Positions 46,210-54,378 of a stretch of DNA of 64,000 nt are shown in pieces. The stretch is from Devosia yakushimensis. GTDB lineage: Bacteria > Pseudomonadota > Alphaproteobacteria > Rhizobiales > Devosiaceae. Each line of letters starts with the position of its first letter. Within the stretch, counting starts at the first letter, position 1. Location: positions 359,172 to 423,171 of the forward strand of contig NZ_BSNG01000003.1 in NCBI RefSeq assembly GCF_030159855.1. The letters are read 5' to 3'. The notes under the pieces are model-generated. The model searched no databases, had not been told where the DNA came from, and was given only the letters and a program-made list of their open reading frames with translations. The translations under genes were made by a program, and so were the position numbers.

Positions 46210-48108
46210 TTACTTGTAGAACCAGGTCTGCAGCAAGGTCGGTCCAGGCGTGGGGTAATAGAACCCACTGGGCATGGTCTCAGGCACGTTCATCAAGTTC
46301 GTCTTCGCGATCCCATATGTCACGGCGGCCTTAGTCACTCCGATCTTCTCGTAGGCATCGGCAGCAAGCTGGTTGATCTGACCGCGCAGTTCGACCTTTT
46401 CATCCATGTCGACGGTGCTGCGCGCTGCCTCCCAGAGCCGGAAGCGTTCCTTGATACTCTCAGGTGGTTCCTCTCCTTGAGCTCCGCCGGTCTGATACCA
46501 CTGCCCCCAAGTCACGGCCCAGATGACGTTGTTCTGAAGCGGGACCACGTCAGGGAAGCCAACGAGCTTGTTGCCCAACTCGTCCCAGACTGCGGCATCG
46601 TGCTGATTGGCTGCGACGCGCTCGGAAAAGAAGGTGCGCTCGATTGGGTTGATGTCAACGTCAACGCCGATCCTGGCCCACTGTTGCTCGATGATCTCCA
46701 ATTGATCGACGTGGTCAGGCATATATGTCGGAACGACGTCGATGATGAAGCGTACCGGCTTGCCGCTCGGCAGCACGCGCGTTCCGTCAGCTCCGCGGGT
46801 CAGCCCAATGCCATCCAGCAGCGTATTTGCCTGGTCGGGATCATATTCCAGGAACTGTGTCGATAGCTGCTCATGATAGTATGGGTAGCCTTCGAAATCG
46901 CCGACTTGCCATGGCTCGCCGACCCCGAGCAGCGCCGTGTCGATAACCTCTCGGCGATCCATTCCCAAGGAGAGAGCGACCCTGAAGTCCTTGGTGTTGA
47001 ACAATTCACGCAGTTCCGGATCGGGATGGGTCAGGTTCAGGTTAATTGACATCTGGGAGCCGCCGCCGGGGTCCGCCGCGAACATGCGGTAGCCGCCCTT
47101 TTCCTGGTTTTCGAACAGGACAGGGCGATTAGCCGGGGGGTCGATATGCCGAAGCGCGAAGTCGATATTGCCCCCGATTACCGAGAGCAGGAGGCTTTCG
47201 ACGTCCTGCGACACCTCGGCGGACAGGCGATCAATGTAGGGCAATTGATTGCCCTCGGTGTCGACCTGCCAGAAGTAGGGGTTACGCTCCAGCACAACCT
47301 GCGTTGCACCGCCAGTGTAGGGCGAGGATATCACCCAAGGGTCCATTGTTGGACGGTCGGGATTGCTCCAGCGCGTCGGCACTTCGATGTCGCCGCATTT
47401 CTGAAGATAGAGAGTCTGCCAATCGCCGGCGCCACTATCAGCCACCAGGGCATCGATATCGTCATTGTAGGACGGCAGGAACTGCGAGCAGTAATGTTTG
47501 GCGTTGAAGACGGGATACTGCCCCTGCGGCGTCGCCAACTCGTTCAGGAAATCTCCGTAAGGACCGGCGAAGGTGAACCGGACGGTGCGATCATCGACTT
47601 TATCCACCTGCACCGGGTCACCATTCACGATCCAGCGAGAATTTGTCGGGGCGAATTCGGTGTTCTTGATGAGATCGTTGACGTTGAAAAGGACGTCGTC
47701 AGCCGTGAACGGTTGTCCATCCGACCATTTGAGGCCTTCGCGGAGGTAGAAGGTGAATACCTTTCCCTCCGGATCGACTTCCCATCGCTCTGCCAGATTG
47801 GGAACCACCTCGGTAAACTGCGGATTCCAGCGGACCAGGCCCTGGGCGCTCACGAGGCGCAGGATGTGATTGTGATCCGAACTTCCCCGAAGCCCGAAGC
47901 GCAGCGTGCCGCCGTACTGACCTACCTCTTGGAGCGGAGTAACAACCTCCGGCGAGGCGGGCAGCCGTTCCACCACGGGTGGCAACGTCCCATCCGCAAC
48001 TAGTGCGGCCAAGGCCGGCGCTTCCTTATATTCTTGGGCACCAGCGCTGCCTATTGCCGGCAGCAATGCCAATGCACCACTCAGACCTATCAAGGCCGAT
48101 AGCTTCAT
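46210..48108 (-). CDS. ABC transporter substrate-binding protein, family 5 (oligopeptide/oligosaccharide type)
   Basis: 632 residues from ATG 48108, fixed by AGGGAGGAGAAA directly upstream. Signal peptide MKLSALIGLSGALALLPAIG with cleavage after SAGAQ. The family-5 core is complete: LAERWEVDPEGKVFTFYLRE, GLKWSDGQPFTADDVLFNV and SLGMDRREVIDTALLG. The family binds peptides, nickel or glycans; placement with GH78, GH2 and ROK genes points to a rhamnosyl/galactosyl oligosaccharide. It is separated from the permease/ATPase operon but shares its operator motif. Confidence 0.92.
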   Translation of the reverse strand: MKLSALIGLSGALALLPAIGSAGAQEYKEAPALAALVADGTLPPVVERLPASPEVVTPLQEVGQYGGTLRFGLRGSSDHNHILRLVSAQGLVRWNPQFTEVVPNLAERWEVDPEGKVFTFYLREGLKWSDGQPFTADDVLFNVNDLIKNTEFAPTNSRWIVNGDPVQVDKVDDRTVRFTFAGPYGDFLNELATPQGQYPVFNAKHYCSQFLPSYNDDIDALVADSGAGDWQTLYLQKCGDIEVPTRWSNPDRPTMDPWVISSPYTGGATQVVLERNPYFWQVDTEGNQLPYIDRLSAEVSQDVESLLLSVIGGNIDFALRHIDPPANRPVLFENQEKGGYRMFAADPGGGSQMSINLNLTHPDPELRELFNTKDFRVALSLGMDRREVIDTALLGVGEPWQVGDFEGYPYYHEQLSTQFLEYDPDQANTLLDGIGLTRGADGTRVLPSGKPVRFIIDVVPTYMPDHVDQLEIIEQQWARIGVDVDINPIERTFFSERVAANQHDAAVWDELGNKLVGFPDVVPLQNNVIWAVTWGQWYQTGGAQGEEPPESIKERFRLWEAARSTVDMDEKVELRGQINQLAADAYEKIGVTKAAVTYGIAKTNLMNVPETMPSGFYYPTPGPTLLQTWFYK

Positions 48109-48172
48109 TTTCTCCTCCCTCAGCGTGCGTTCTCGCAAGCTATTCACTCCGAAAGCGCGATCGTGCCGCTTA

Positions 48173-48187
48173 CTTTCATATTGAAAG
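48173..48187. promoter_or_regulatory. Second ROK-type operator, upstream of the binding-protein gene
   Basis: CTTTCA-TAT-TGAAAG, the same half-sites and spacing as the 41546 palindrome, within a flank conserved as CCGCTT...GAAAAC. It is about 65 bp ahead of the start at 48108, where a repressor would block transcription. Confidence 0.8.
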
Positions 48188-48568
48188 AAAACGATCAGCG
48201 CGAGATTGTCAATGCCTTGGCACGAGCATGATGGTTTTCAGGGGCGAGACGAGCTGCTGCGCGAATGTGACGTTGAAATGCCAATCACGTTCACCATGGC
48301 AGGGAGACCGTGGGCAGACTACAACAGTTTGAAGCTCTCGTTCATCTCGCCGCCGCAGGCCCAGGGGTCGCTCGGCGGCTGCTTGATGAACGCCTCAAAA
48401 GACACGCCTGAACGGCAAAGCGTTTCCCCAAATCCGCACTAGACGCGGAGATTTCACAATAATTGCGTGCGGCCGGGTCAGTGAACCGGATTCAAGCAAC
48501 CCCATATATTGTCGCTTCGGCGTAGGGCCTATGTCGCTGGGCCCGCCCGGACAGATCGACTCTACAGA
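48188..48568. other. 381-bp boundary region between metabolic and defence blocks
   Basis: No gene recognised. Composition and gene content change here: sugar-use genes to the left, GC-rich defence and mobile-element genes to the right. No tRNA or attachment-site repeat could be identified by eye. Confidence 0.5.
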
Positions 48569-49471
48569 TCACCACTCGCGGCGCCGTTCCGGCGGAACGA
48601 ACCGGTCGTACGTATCGGACTCGGACTCCGCGTCCTCATGGAAAACGAGGCGGTTGTCGTCGAGCTGCAGCAACGACAACGAGAAGTCATATTGCTCGGC
48701 AACGATCGTGGTCTCTCGCACCGGCTCTCTCAGCCAGACGCCGAGGGGATGCTCGATCGTTCCGCGCCCATCAACCAGCAGTTCGGGATGGAGAGGCAGC
48801 GCCGTCGCCGGGATTTCGATCGGCCCGACCGATGTCTTGAAGTAGGCGCCGCTGTGAAGTGCGGGCTCGCTCGACCGGGACCACAGGATGAACCCATCGC
48901 GCGATACGACCAGAACAGCGCGCTTTTCGGTGTAGCTCAGCCAGCGCAGCGTCGCCGCGATCAGCGAGACCTTGTAACGCTCGGCGCAGGCTTGCAACAT
49001 CGCCAGATCGGCGGCGGTGCGCGGCGGTATCTGCCGGCGAAAGTCGTCGAGCGGCATGAGAAAATTCGCGGCGAAAACGTTCGCCTGATGCTCAACCTGC
49101 CCGTAGGTGGAATCCCACCGCACGATTTTCTGCTGCCCGCACTCGAAACCCTGTGGATAGGCCACGCGGTGCAAAAGGTAGTGGCCAAATTCGTGTGCGA
49201 GTGTGAAGTTGATCCGGCCCTTCGACGTGATTGCGTTGTTATAGATGATGCCCCAGCCCTTGCGGCCTGCCCGCGCCGGATAGAGCGCTCCGTCGAAGGT
49301 CGGAAGGTTATCCCCCAACACATTGACGATCGGGTCGTCCGGAAAGCGCTGGCGCGAGTATTCTTTGGCGATCATCGGGATGTCGATCGGAAAACGGTCC
49401 GCGCCGAACGCGGCGTTGAGCAGCACCGTGATCTCGTTCGCCCAGCGCTCGGGCCCGAAGACGACTGTCAT
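48569..49471 (-). CDS. ImmA/IrrE-family zinc metallopeptidase, CapP-like CBASS regulator
   Basis: 300 residues. Zinc motif LAHEFGHYLLH (His93, Glu94, His97) with the third ligand region GQVEHQANVFAANFLMP (Glu127). Such proteases cleave a partner helix-turn-helix repressor. The start overlaps the repressor stop by four bases (ATGA). The pair is divergent from a type III CBASS operon, the arrangement described for CapH-CapP, where CapP cleaves CapH on DNA damage and lifts CBASS repression. The C-terminal 130 residues are a likely sensor domain of unknown ligand. CapP identity is inferred from context and motif. Confidence 0.87.
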   Translation of the reverse strand: MTVVFGPERWANEITVLLNAAFGADRFPIDIPMIAKEYSRQRFPDDPIVNVLGDNLPTFDGALYPARAGRKGWGIIYNNAITSKGRINFTLAHEFGHYLLHRVAYPQGFECGQQKIVRWDSTYGQVEHQANVFAANFLMPLDDFRRQIPPRTAADLAMLQACAERYKVSLIAATLRWLSYTEKRAVLVVSRDGFILWSRSSEPALHSGAYFKTSVGPIEIPATALPLHPELLVDGRGTIEHPLGVWLREPVRETTIVAEQYDFSLSLLQLDDNRLVFHEDAESESDTYDRFVPPERRREW

Positions 49472-49791
49472 TCGTCGTCGCCGATCAGGTCCATCATCCG
49501 CCGGATTTTCTCTTTCGTCGCTGGGTCCATGGTCTGGTACTTGCGGAAGAACGCCGTATCCGTCGCGTCCGCGACTGGCACCGATTCAGTGATCAGGTAG
49601 TCGGGCGTCACGCCGAGCACAACCGCGATTTTCGCGATCTTGTCCGCCGACGGACGCGGCGGGTTGTCGTTCTCCAATTGCCATATGTAACTCTTGCTGG
49701 ACTCGGCAAGCTCGGCCAGCTTCTCGAGGGTGTAGCCCTTCTTCTTGCGCAGCGTGCGAATCTTCTCGCCGAGGGGCGTAGTCGTGGGCAC
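49468..49791 (-). CDS. XRE-family repressor, CapH-like CBASS regulator
   Basis: 107 residues from GTG 49791, preceded by AAAAGGAGGCC. Helix-turn-helix: EKIRTLRKKKGYTLEKLAEL, AESSKSYIWQLEND. The region after residue 75 (YQTMDPATKEKIRRMMDLIG) may be an oligomerisation or cleavage segment. An upstream open frame to 49848 adds no conserved residues. It probably binds the divergent promoter in front of the CBASS genes and represses both directions until cut by its coupled metallopeptidase. Confidence 0.88.
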   Translation of the reverse strand: MPTTTPLGEKIRTLRKKKGYTLEKLAELAESSKSYIWQLENDNPPRPSADKIAKIAVVLGVTPDYLITESVPVADATDTAFFRKYQTMDPATKEKIRRMMDLIGDDE

Positions 49792-49814
49792 TAGGTGGCC
49801 TCCTTTTGTTCCAA

Positions 49815-49882
49815 GTTCAGAGTAGCACCATACGAGGTGCCTTGACAACGAATGCCGAGTCCCCGTAGCGTGTTCAGAGTAG
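49815..49882. promoter_or_regulatory. Divergent CBASS promoter with repeated GTTCAGAGTAG boxes
   Basis: GTTCAGAGTAG occurs exactly twice, at 49815-49825 and 49872-49882. Between them are GCACC-N6-GGTGC (49825-49840) and TTGACA (49842-49847) with a weak TAGCGT at 49866, a plausible rightward promoter. The second box falls where transcription would start. The boxes are the likely binding sites of the XRE repressor. Confidence 0.6.
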
Positions 49883-49922
49883 TGATACTTCAGATCACCT
49901 TAATCCAGAAGGAGACCAAAAT

Positions 49923-50165
49923 ATGGTAGGAAAACGCGGACCCGACACCCATCATGTAGTGCCCCACAAGGGCGGCAACGGCTGGGACGTGAAGCGCGGG
50001 GGCGCCGATCGCGCCTCGGGACACTTCGACACCAAGCAGCAAGCGGTCGACTTCGGTCGGCAGGTCAGCCGCAGCCAGCAGACCGAACTGCGCATCCACA
50101 ACCAGGACGGCCGGATCGCGCAGAGCGACAGCCACGGCCGCGACCCGAACCCGCCGAAAGGCTGA
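49923..50165 (+). CDS. DUF2188 small protein heading the CBASS operon
   Basis: 80 residues: HHVVPHKGGNGWDVKRGGAD, RASGHFDTKQQAVDFGRQVS, ELRIHNQDGRIAQSDSHGRD, closing PNPPKG. This is the complete DUF2188 domain, a small basic fold of unknown role. AGAAGGAGACC precedes ATG 49923. It is the first gene after the CapH-controlled promoter and 13 bp from the TRIP13-like gene, so it is expressed with the CBASS genes. Its part in defence is unknown. Confidence 0.88.
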   Translation: MVGKRGPDTHHVVPHKGGNGWDVKRGGADRASGHFDTKQQAVDFGRQVSRSQQTELRIHNQDGRIAQSDSHGRDPNPPKG

Positions 50166-50178
50166 AAGCGATCCTGCG

Positions 50179-51090
50179 ATGAAGCATATGGCGACGGAAT
50201 TTGACGACCTGCCCAAGGGTATCCAGCGGAGCCGAGCGCTCCCGGACGCGACCCTTGGCGCGCTATGGCACTCGATCATCCTCCCCGAGGACGTCAAGCG
50301 CCGTCTCGTGTCGCAGGCGGTCCTCAACCTCACCTTGCGCGGCAAGGTCGACCGCAGCGTCTTGCCGCTGCACGGCATCATCCTGCTCGTCGGGCCGCCG
50401 GGTACCGGCAAGACATCGCTCGCCCGCGGCCTCGCGCACCGCACCGCCGAGTCGTTCCCCGGCGGCAAGTTCCGCCTGCTCGAAGTGGAGCCCCACACGC
50501 TGACCAGCTCGGCCATGGGCAAGACACAGCGCGCGGTGTCGGACCTGTTCTCACAGGCCATCACCGAGGCCGCCGCGGCCGGGCCTACCGTCGTACTGCT
50601 CGACGAGGTGGAGACCCTCGCTGCAGACCGGTCCAAAATGAGCCTCGAGGCCAACCCGATCGACATCCACCGCGCGACCGACGCGGTCCTCGTCCAGCTC
50701 GATGTCCTCGCGGAAAAGCATCCTCATCTTCTCTTCGTGGCGACGAGTAATTTCCCCGAGGCGGTCGACAGCGCCTTCACGTCCCGCTGCGACCTCGTGC
50801 TGCCGATCCCGCTGCCCGACCGCGAGGCCTGCGCCCTGATCCTTAAGGACTGCCTGGGCGGCCTTGGCCGCACCTATCCCGCGATCAGCAAGCTCGCCAA
50901 CGCGCCGCAGTTCGATCAGTGCGCCGCCGCCTGCGTCGGGCTTGATGGCCGCGCTATCCGCAAGATGGTCGCCAATGCCCTCGCGGCCACGCCCGCGACA
51001 GCGATGCACCCCGAAAAGGTCACGATCGCCGACCTGCTGGCGGCGGCCAAGAATGCGAAAGCCAGCCGCATTACCGGGGGTGCCGCATGA
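50179..51090 (+). CDS. TRIP13/Pch2-like AAA+ ATPase of CBASS (Cap6)
   Basis: 303 residues. Walker A GPPGTGKTS (72-80), Walker B TVVLLDEVET (Glu143), sensor region FVATSNFPEA, and an arginine-finger-type SRCDLVLPIPLP. It closely follows the bacterial TRIP13 layout (RGKVDRSVLPLHGIILLVG, EVEPHTLTSSAMGKTQRAVS). TRIP13 remodels closed HORMA proteins and so switches off the cyclase. ATG 50188 is an alternative start. The stop overlaps the next gene by four bases. Expected to form hexamers in the cytosol. Confidence 0.94.
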   Translation: MKHMATEFDDLPKGIQRSRALPDATLGALWHSIILPEDVKRRLVSQAVLNLTLRGKVDRSVLPLHGIILLVGPPGTGKTSLARGLAHRTAESFPGGKFRLLEVEPHTLTSSAMGKTQRAVSDLFSQAITEAAAAGPTVVLLDEVETLAADRSKMSLEANPIDIHRATDAVLVQLDVLAEKHPHLLFVATSNFPEAVDSAFTSRCDLVLPIPLPDREACALILKDCLGGLGRTYPAISKLANAPQFDQCAAACVGLDGRAIRKMVANALAATPATAMHPEKVTIADLLAAAKNAKASRITGGAA

Positions 51091-51563
51091 CCACAGTCGC
51101 CAGCCGCACCTTCACCAGCACGCCCGCCCGCGACGCCCTCGCAACGTGGACGGCGATCGTCGATCTCCTGACTAAGGGGCAGACGGGCGCTGCGCGTTCC
51201 GAGCTTCTCGCCGTCGGCGGGGTCGCGGCCAGCGTGATCGCCGACCAGGCACCCCAGAATGCCGCGATCGTCGTGACCTGCGACGGGCCGCGGACCCGCA
51301 TCCGCTGTCTTTACGACGAGGACGCCATCGACGGCGCCGACGCGAACGAGGACCCGCTTGGATACGATCCCCTGAAGGGCGACTGGCGCATCTCGCTCCC
51401 GTGCCTGGCCGACGACCTAGCCTGGGTCCAGGCCGCGCTGAAGAAGAACAGCACGCGCATCACCGCCCGCGACCTCGATGAGGCTGTCGCCAGCGAGGAC
51501 AGCAGCGCGTCCGCGAGCGCGCAGGCCCTCACCCTCGATCCAAAGGGGTTCCTAGGCTCATGA
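51087..51563 (+). CDS. CBASS-associated protein of unknown fold, candidate HORMA partner
   Basis: 158 residues. It starts [20 protein letters not shown], has a compact middle ([40 protein letters not shown]) and a Ser/Ala-rich acidic linker ([12 protein letters not shown]) ending in a short hydrophobic tail [11 protein letters not shown]. It overlaps both neighbours by four bases, so it is made with TRIP13 and HORMA. In two-HORMA CBASS systems, the second HORMA (Cap8 in the literature) ends in a flexible closure peptide bound by the first; the linker-plus-peptide end here suits that role. Fold and role are inference. Confidence 0.75.
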   Translation: MTTVASRTFTSTPARDALATWTAIVDLLTKGQTGAARSELLAVGGVAASVIADQAPQNAAIVVTCDGPRTRIRCLYDEDAIDGADANEDPLGYDPLKGDWRISLPCLADDLAWVQAALKKNSTRITARDLDEAVASEDSSASASAQALTLDPKGFLGS

Positions 51564-52060
51564 CCAGCGTCGCCGTCAACATCTACACCCACTCGGTCAC
51601 CTACCTCGCCGACAACATCCTGAAGAGCTTCAAGGATGTCATCCGGTTGAGCGGGCTTGACCCCGGCAGGCTTGTCGCGGACTGGGAAACGAACACGCGC
51701 GCCCTCAAGACCTGGCTGGGCACCGGCGATCTCGAGCGGGTCGTGCTGGAGGTATTCAACCCGAGGACGGGCGCGCTGATCGTCCGCTGGGACATCGACG
51801 TGGTCTACAACTGGTCGTCAGGCGACGGCAGTTTCTGGACCGACACCGAGCAGCTGAAGTACCACATCCGCAAGGCGGGCATGGCGCCGAGCGACGCCTC
51901 CTACGACATCCTCATCGAGACCAAGCCGGGACGCCCGGATGTGGCGGGCTGGGGCACGGGCACGTACCGCTCCACCGAGGGTTTCGTCCGGCACAGCCTG
52001 GGCTCGACGATCGAGCACTACGGCCTCGGCGGCAGCGCCGCCTACTGGAGGAAGAACTGA
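51560..52060 (+). CDS. Bacterial HORMA-domain protein of CBASS (Cap7)
   Basis: 166 residues: [78 protein letters not shown] and the C-terminal safety-belt region [20 protein letters not shown]. This agrees with the HORMA proteins of E. coli-type CdnC systems. HORMA proteins close around a peptide from an infection-linked protein and then activate the cyclase. The stop TGA and the cyclase ATG share one base. Confidence 0.94.
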   Translation: MTSVAVNIYTHSVTYLADNILKSFKDVIRLSGLDPGRLVADWETNTRALKTWLGTGDLERVVLEVFNPRTGALIVRWDIDVVYNWSSGDGSFWTDTEQLKYHIRKAGMAPSDASYDILIETKPGRPDVAGWGTGTYRSTEGFVRHSLGSTIEHYGLGGSAAYWRKN

Positions 52061-52962
52061 TGCTGACGATCGATGAGGCGTTCCGCAAGTTCAAGAGCCG
52101 CCTGGAGCTCAATGACAAGGAGCAGGCCAACGCTTCGGCGCGGCAGCAAGAGGTACGCGATTATCTCGATACCAAGTTCTCGATCGACAACAGCTTCCTC
52201 ACCGGTTCCTACAAGCGTCACACCAAAACCAAGCCGCTCAAGGACATCGACATCTTTTTCGTGCTGCGGGATTCCGAGCGGCACTATCGCGGCAAGGCGC
52301 CCTCGGTCGTTATCAAGGATTTCTACGACGCGCTCGTCGACAAGTACGGCAAGGACGCCGTGCGAAAGCAGAGCCGCTCCGTGAACATCGATTTCGGCGT
52401 CGTCATCGACGCCGAAGACAACACCGACTACCGCATCGTCAGCGTCGACGTCGTACCGGCCTTCACCGCCGGCGACGACTACGAGATCCCCGATACCGAC
52501 AGCAGCACGTGGATCAAGACCAACCCGAAAATTCACGCGGATAAGGCCGTTGCCGCCCACCAAGCCTTTTCGAATGAGTGGAAGGGCCTCGTGCGCATGG
52601 TCAAGTACTGGAACAACAACCCCAAGCATGGCGTCGACAAGCCGGTGAAGCCCTCCTTCCTCATCGAGGTGATGGCGCTCGAATGCCTCTATGGCGGATG
52701 GCAGGGCCAGTTCGATCGTGAGCTGCAGGCGCTGTACGCAACCCTGGCCGATCGCATCTTTGATACCTGGCCCGACCCTGCCGGTCTTGGCCCTCCCATC
52801 AGCAACGGCATGGATAATGCACGCAAGCTGCGGGCACGGGACCTGCTGACGGCCGCAGCTCGCGAGGCGTCGATCGCCATCGACCACACACGCAAGGGCC
52901 GCAACGGCGATGCGCTGAAAGCCTGGCGCGCCTTGTTCGGCCCCAAGTTCCCGCTCTCGTAA
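52060..52962 (+). CDS. cdnC: CBASS cyclic oligonucleotide synthase, CD-NTase clade C
   Basis: 300 residues. Nucleotidyltransferase motif [19 protein letters not shown] with Gly49-Ser50 and metal-binding Asp62/Asp64, third Asp130 in VSVDVVPAF. The alpha-helical half includes [20 protein letters not shown] and [15 protein letters not shown]. Clade C enzymes paired with HORMA/TRIP13 make cyclic tri-AMP or similar cyclic oligonucleotides. All catalytic residues are present, so it should be active. The cyclase sits fourth after TRIP13, companion and HORMA, a reordered operon compared with the better-known loci. Confidence 0.95.
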   Translation: MLTIDEAFRKFKSRLELNDKEQANASARQQEVRDYLDTKFSIDNSFLTGSYKRHTKTKPLKDIDIFFVLRDSERHYRGKAPSVVIKDFYDALVDKYGKDAVRKQSRSVNIDFGVVIDAEDNTDYRIVSVDVVPAFTAGDDYEIPDTDSSTWIKTNPKIHADKAVAAHQAFSNEWKGLVRMVKYWNNNPKHGVDKPVKPSFLIEVMALECLYGGWQGQFDRELQALYATLADRIFDTWPDPAGLGPPISNGMDNARKLRARDLLTAAAREASIAIDHTRKGRNGDALKAWRALFGPKFPLS

Positions 52963-52983
52963 ATTCCAACAGCAAGGTGAGTC

Positions 52984-53706
52984 ATGTCGAATTGGTCGTT
53001 GTCACAGCTGCTTGCCTCCTTGCATGAGGATATCCAGCAGCGCCTCGCCACGGTCAGGAAGACGATCCACCATCCGGGCTCGAAGGGCGACGCCAGCGAG
53101 AATGTCTGGATCGCCATGCTCGACCTCTACCTGCCGAAGCGCTACCAGACGGCCAAGGCCCATGTCGTCGACAGCCTCGGCAACTTCAGCCAGCAGATCG
53201 ACGTCGTAGTTTTCGACCGACAGTATTCCCCCTTCATTTTCACCTACGAAGGTCAGACGATCATACCGGCGGAGAGCGTCTATGCCGTGTTTGAAGCCAA
53301 GCAGACCGCCGATGCGGGTCTGGTCAGCTACGCGCAGGACAAGGTCGCGAGCGTAAGGCGGCTCCATCGAACCAGCCTTCCGATTCCTCACGCCGGCGGC
53401 GTCTACCCGCCCAAGCCGCTGATCCCCATTCTCGGCGGAATGCTGACGTTTGAGAGCGATTGGAATCCCGCTCTCGGCGCTCCGTTTGCGAGTGCCCTCA
53501 ATGCCGGCACTGGCGAGCGCCAGCTCGACATCGGCTGCGTCGCTTCGCACGGCCACTTTTTCCGCGACCCCGAGTCGGGGTCCTACAGCTTTGAGAGTGA
53601 GAACAAGGCGGCGACCGCCTTCCTGTTCAAGCTGATCTCGCGACTGCAGTTCAGCGGTACCGTGCCGATGATTGACATTGAGGCCTATGCGAAGTGGCTG
53701 GTGTAA
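52984..53706 (+). CDS. nucC: CBASS effector endonuclease NucC
   Basis: 240 residues, matching NucC throughout: MSNWSLSQLLASLHEDIQQR, HHPGSKGDASENVWIAML, YLPKRYQTAKAHVVDSLG and TGT-like FSGTVPMIDIEAYAKWLV. The nuclease triad is intact: Asp73 in QIDVVVFDRQ and Glu104/Lys106 in YAVFEAKQ. NucC trimers bind cyclic tri-adenylate, pair into hexamers and cut double-stranded DNA throughout the cell, leading to abortive infection. It is 21 bp after the cyclase in the same operon. Confidence 0.97.
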   Translation: MSNWSLSQLLASLHEDIQQRLATVRKTIHHPGSKGDASENVWIAMLDLYLPKRYQTAKAHVVDSLGNFSQQIDVVVFDRQYSPFIFTYEGQTIIPAESVYAVFEAKQTADAGLVSYAQDKVASVRRLHRTSLPIPHAGGVYPPKPLIPILGGMLTFESDWNPALGAPFASALNAGTGERQLDIGCVASHGHFFRDPESGSYSFESENKAATAFLFKLISRLQFSGTVPMIDIEAYAKWLV

Positions 53707-53725
53707 TAGCGCGGCCGGGATTCCG

Positions 53726-54202
53726 ATGGGTGAGGGCCACAACTTTAAGCAGCTACGCAACGCGATCCTGGCCCTGAGTCAGGCGAGCGACTGGGAAGTA
53801 GCGCGCAAGGAGTGGAGTCTCGTCGACATCTCCGAGGCCGACGAACCTGATATCTGCCTGTGCGGTCATTTCCCGATCATCGAGATCTGCACCATCGCCA
53901 ACCGCGTCACGAGACATCGCGCTGAGATTGGCAACCGGTGCGTCAAGCGCTTCCTCGGCCTGCGCTCGGATTTGATCTTCGCGGCCATCAAGCGCATCCG
54001 CAAGGACATCACAAAGAGCCTCAACGCCGACGCCGTTGTCTTCTTCAATGAGCGGGGTCTCCTCACGCCTTGGGAGTACAATTTCCTGCAGGACACGCTG
54101 GCCAGGCGTGTGCTGTCCCCCGCGCAGAGCGCTACGCGCGAGAATATCAATCGCAAGGTGCTCTCGGCGGTCAGCAGGCGCGGATTTCAGGGCCCGGACT
54201 GA
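53726..54202 (+). CDS. CxCGH-motif protein of unknown function at the end of the CBASS operon
   Basis: 158 residues from ATG 53726, 19 bp after nucC; the open frame reaches back into nucC but those residues are a shadow. Core: EPDICLCGHFPIIEICTIAN, RHRAEIGNRCVKRFLGLRSD. The CxCGH...C pattern suggests a small metal-binding site (Cys, Cys, His, Cys). Similar proteins occur in accessory DNA of many bacteria with no known role. Its position makes it a candidate CBASS accessory or a separate cargo gene. Confidence 0.7.
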   Translation: MGEGHNFKQLRNAILALSQASDWEVARKEWSLVDISEADEPDICLCGHFPIIEICTIANRVTRHRAEIGNRCVKRFLGLRSDLIFAAIKRIRKDITKSLNADAVVFFNERGLLTPWEYNFLQDTLARRVLSPAQSATRENINRKVLSAVSRRGFQGPD

Positions 54203-54378
54203 GCCCGGTCGCCGCCGATCATCATCATGGTGTCCTCCACGATGGGTACGGAAGAGTTTGCCGACGATGATGAGAATGAAGGGGTGAGGAGGAGACTGGT
54301 AGCCGCTATGGAGTCATATCGTCATGTGAGGTTACCGAGGCAGAATGGTGCTGTGCAGTCAGTGAGTTGACAGAATAC

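Noticed and set aside
48188..48568. tRNA or attachment site at the island boundary
   Set aside because: No cloverleaf or direct repeat with another part of the window could be found by eye.
48509..49600. 363-codon plus-strand frame opposite the CapP/CapH-like genes
   Set aside because: Reverse-strand shadow of genes with HEFGH and helix-turn-helix motifs; Arg-rich composition and no Shine-Dalgarno.
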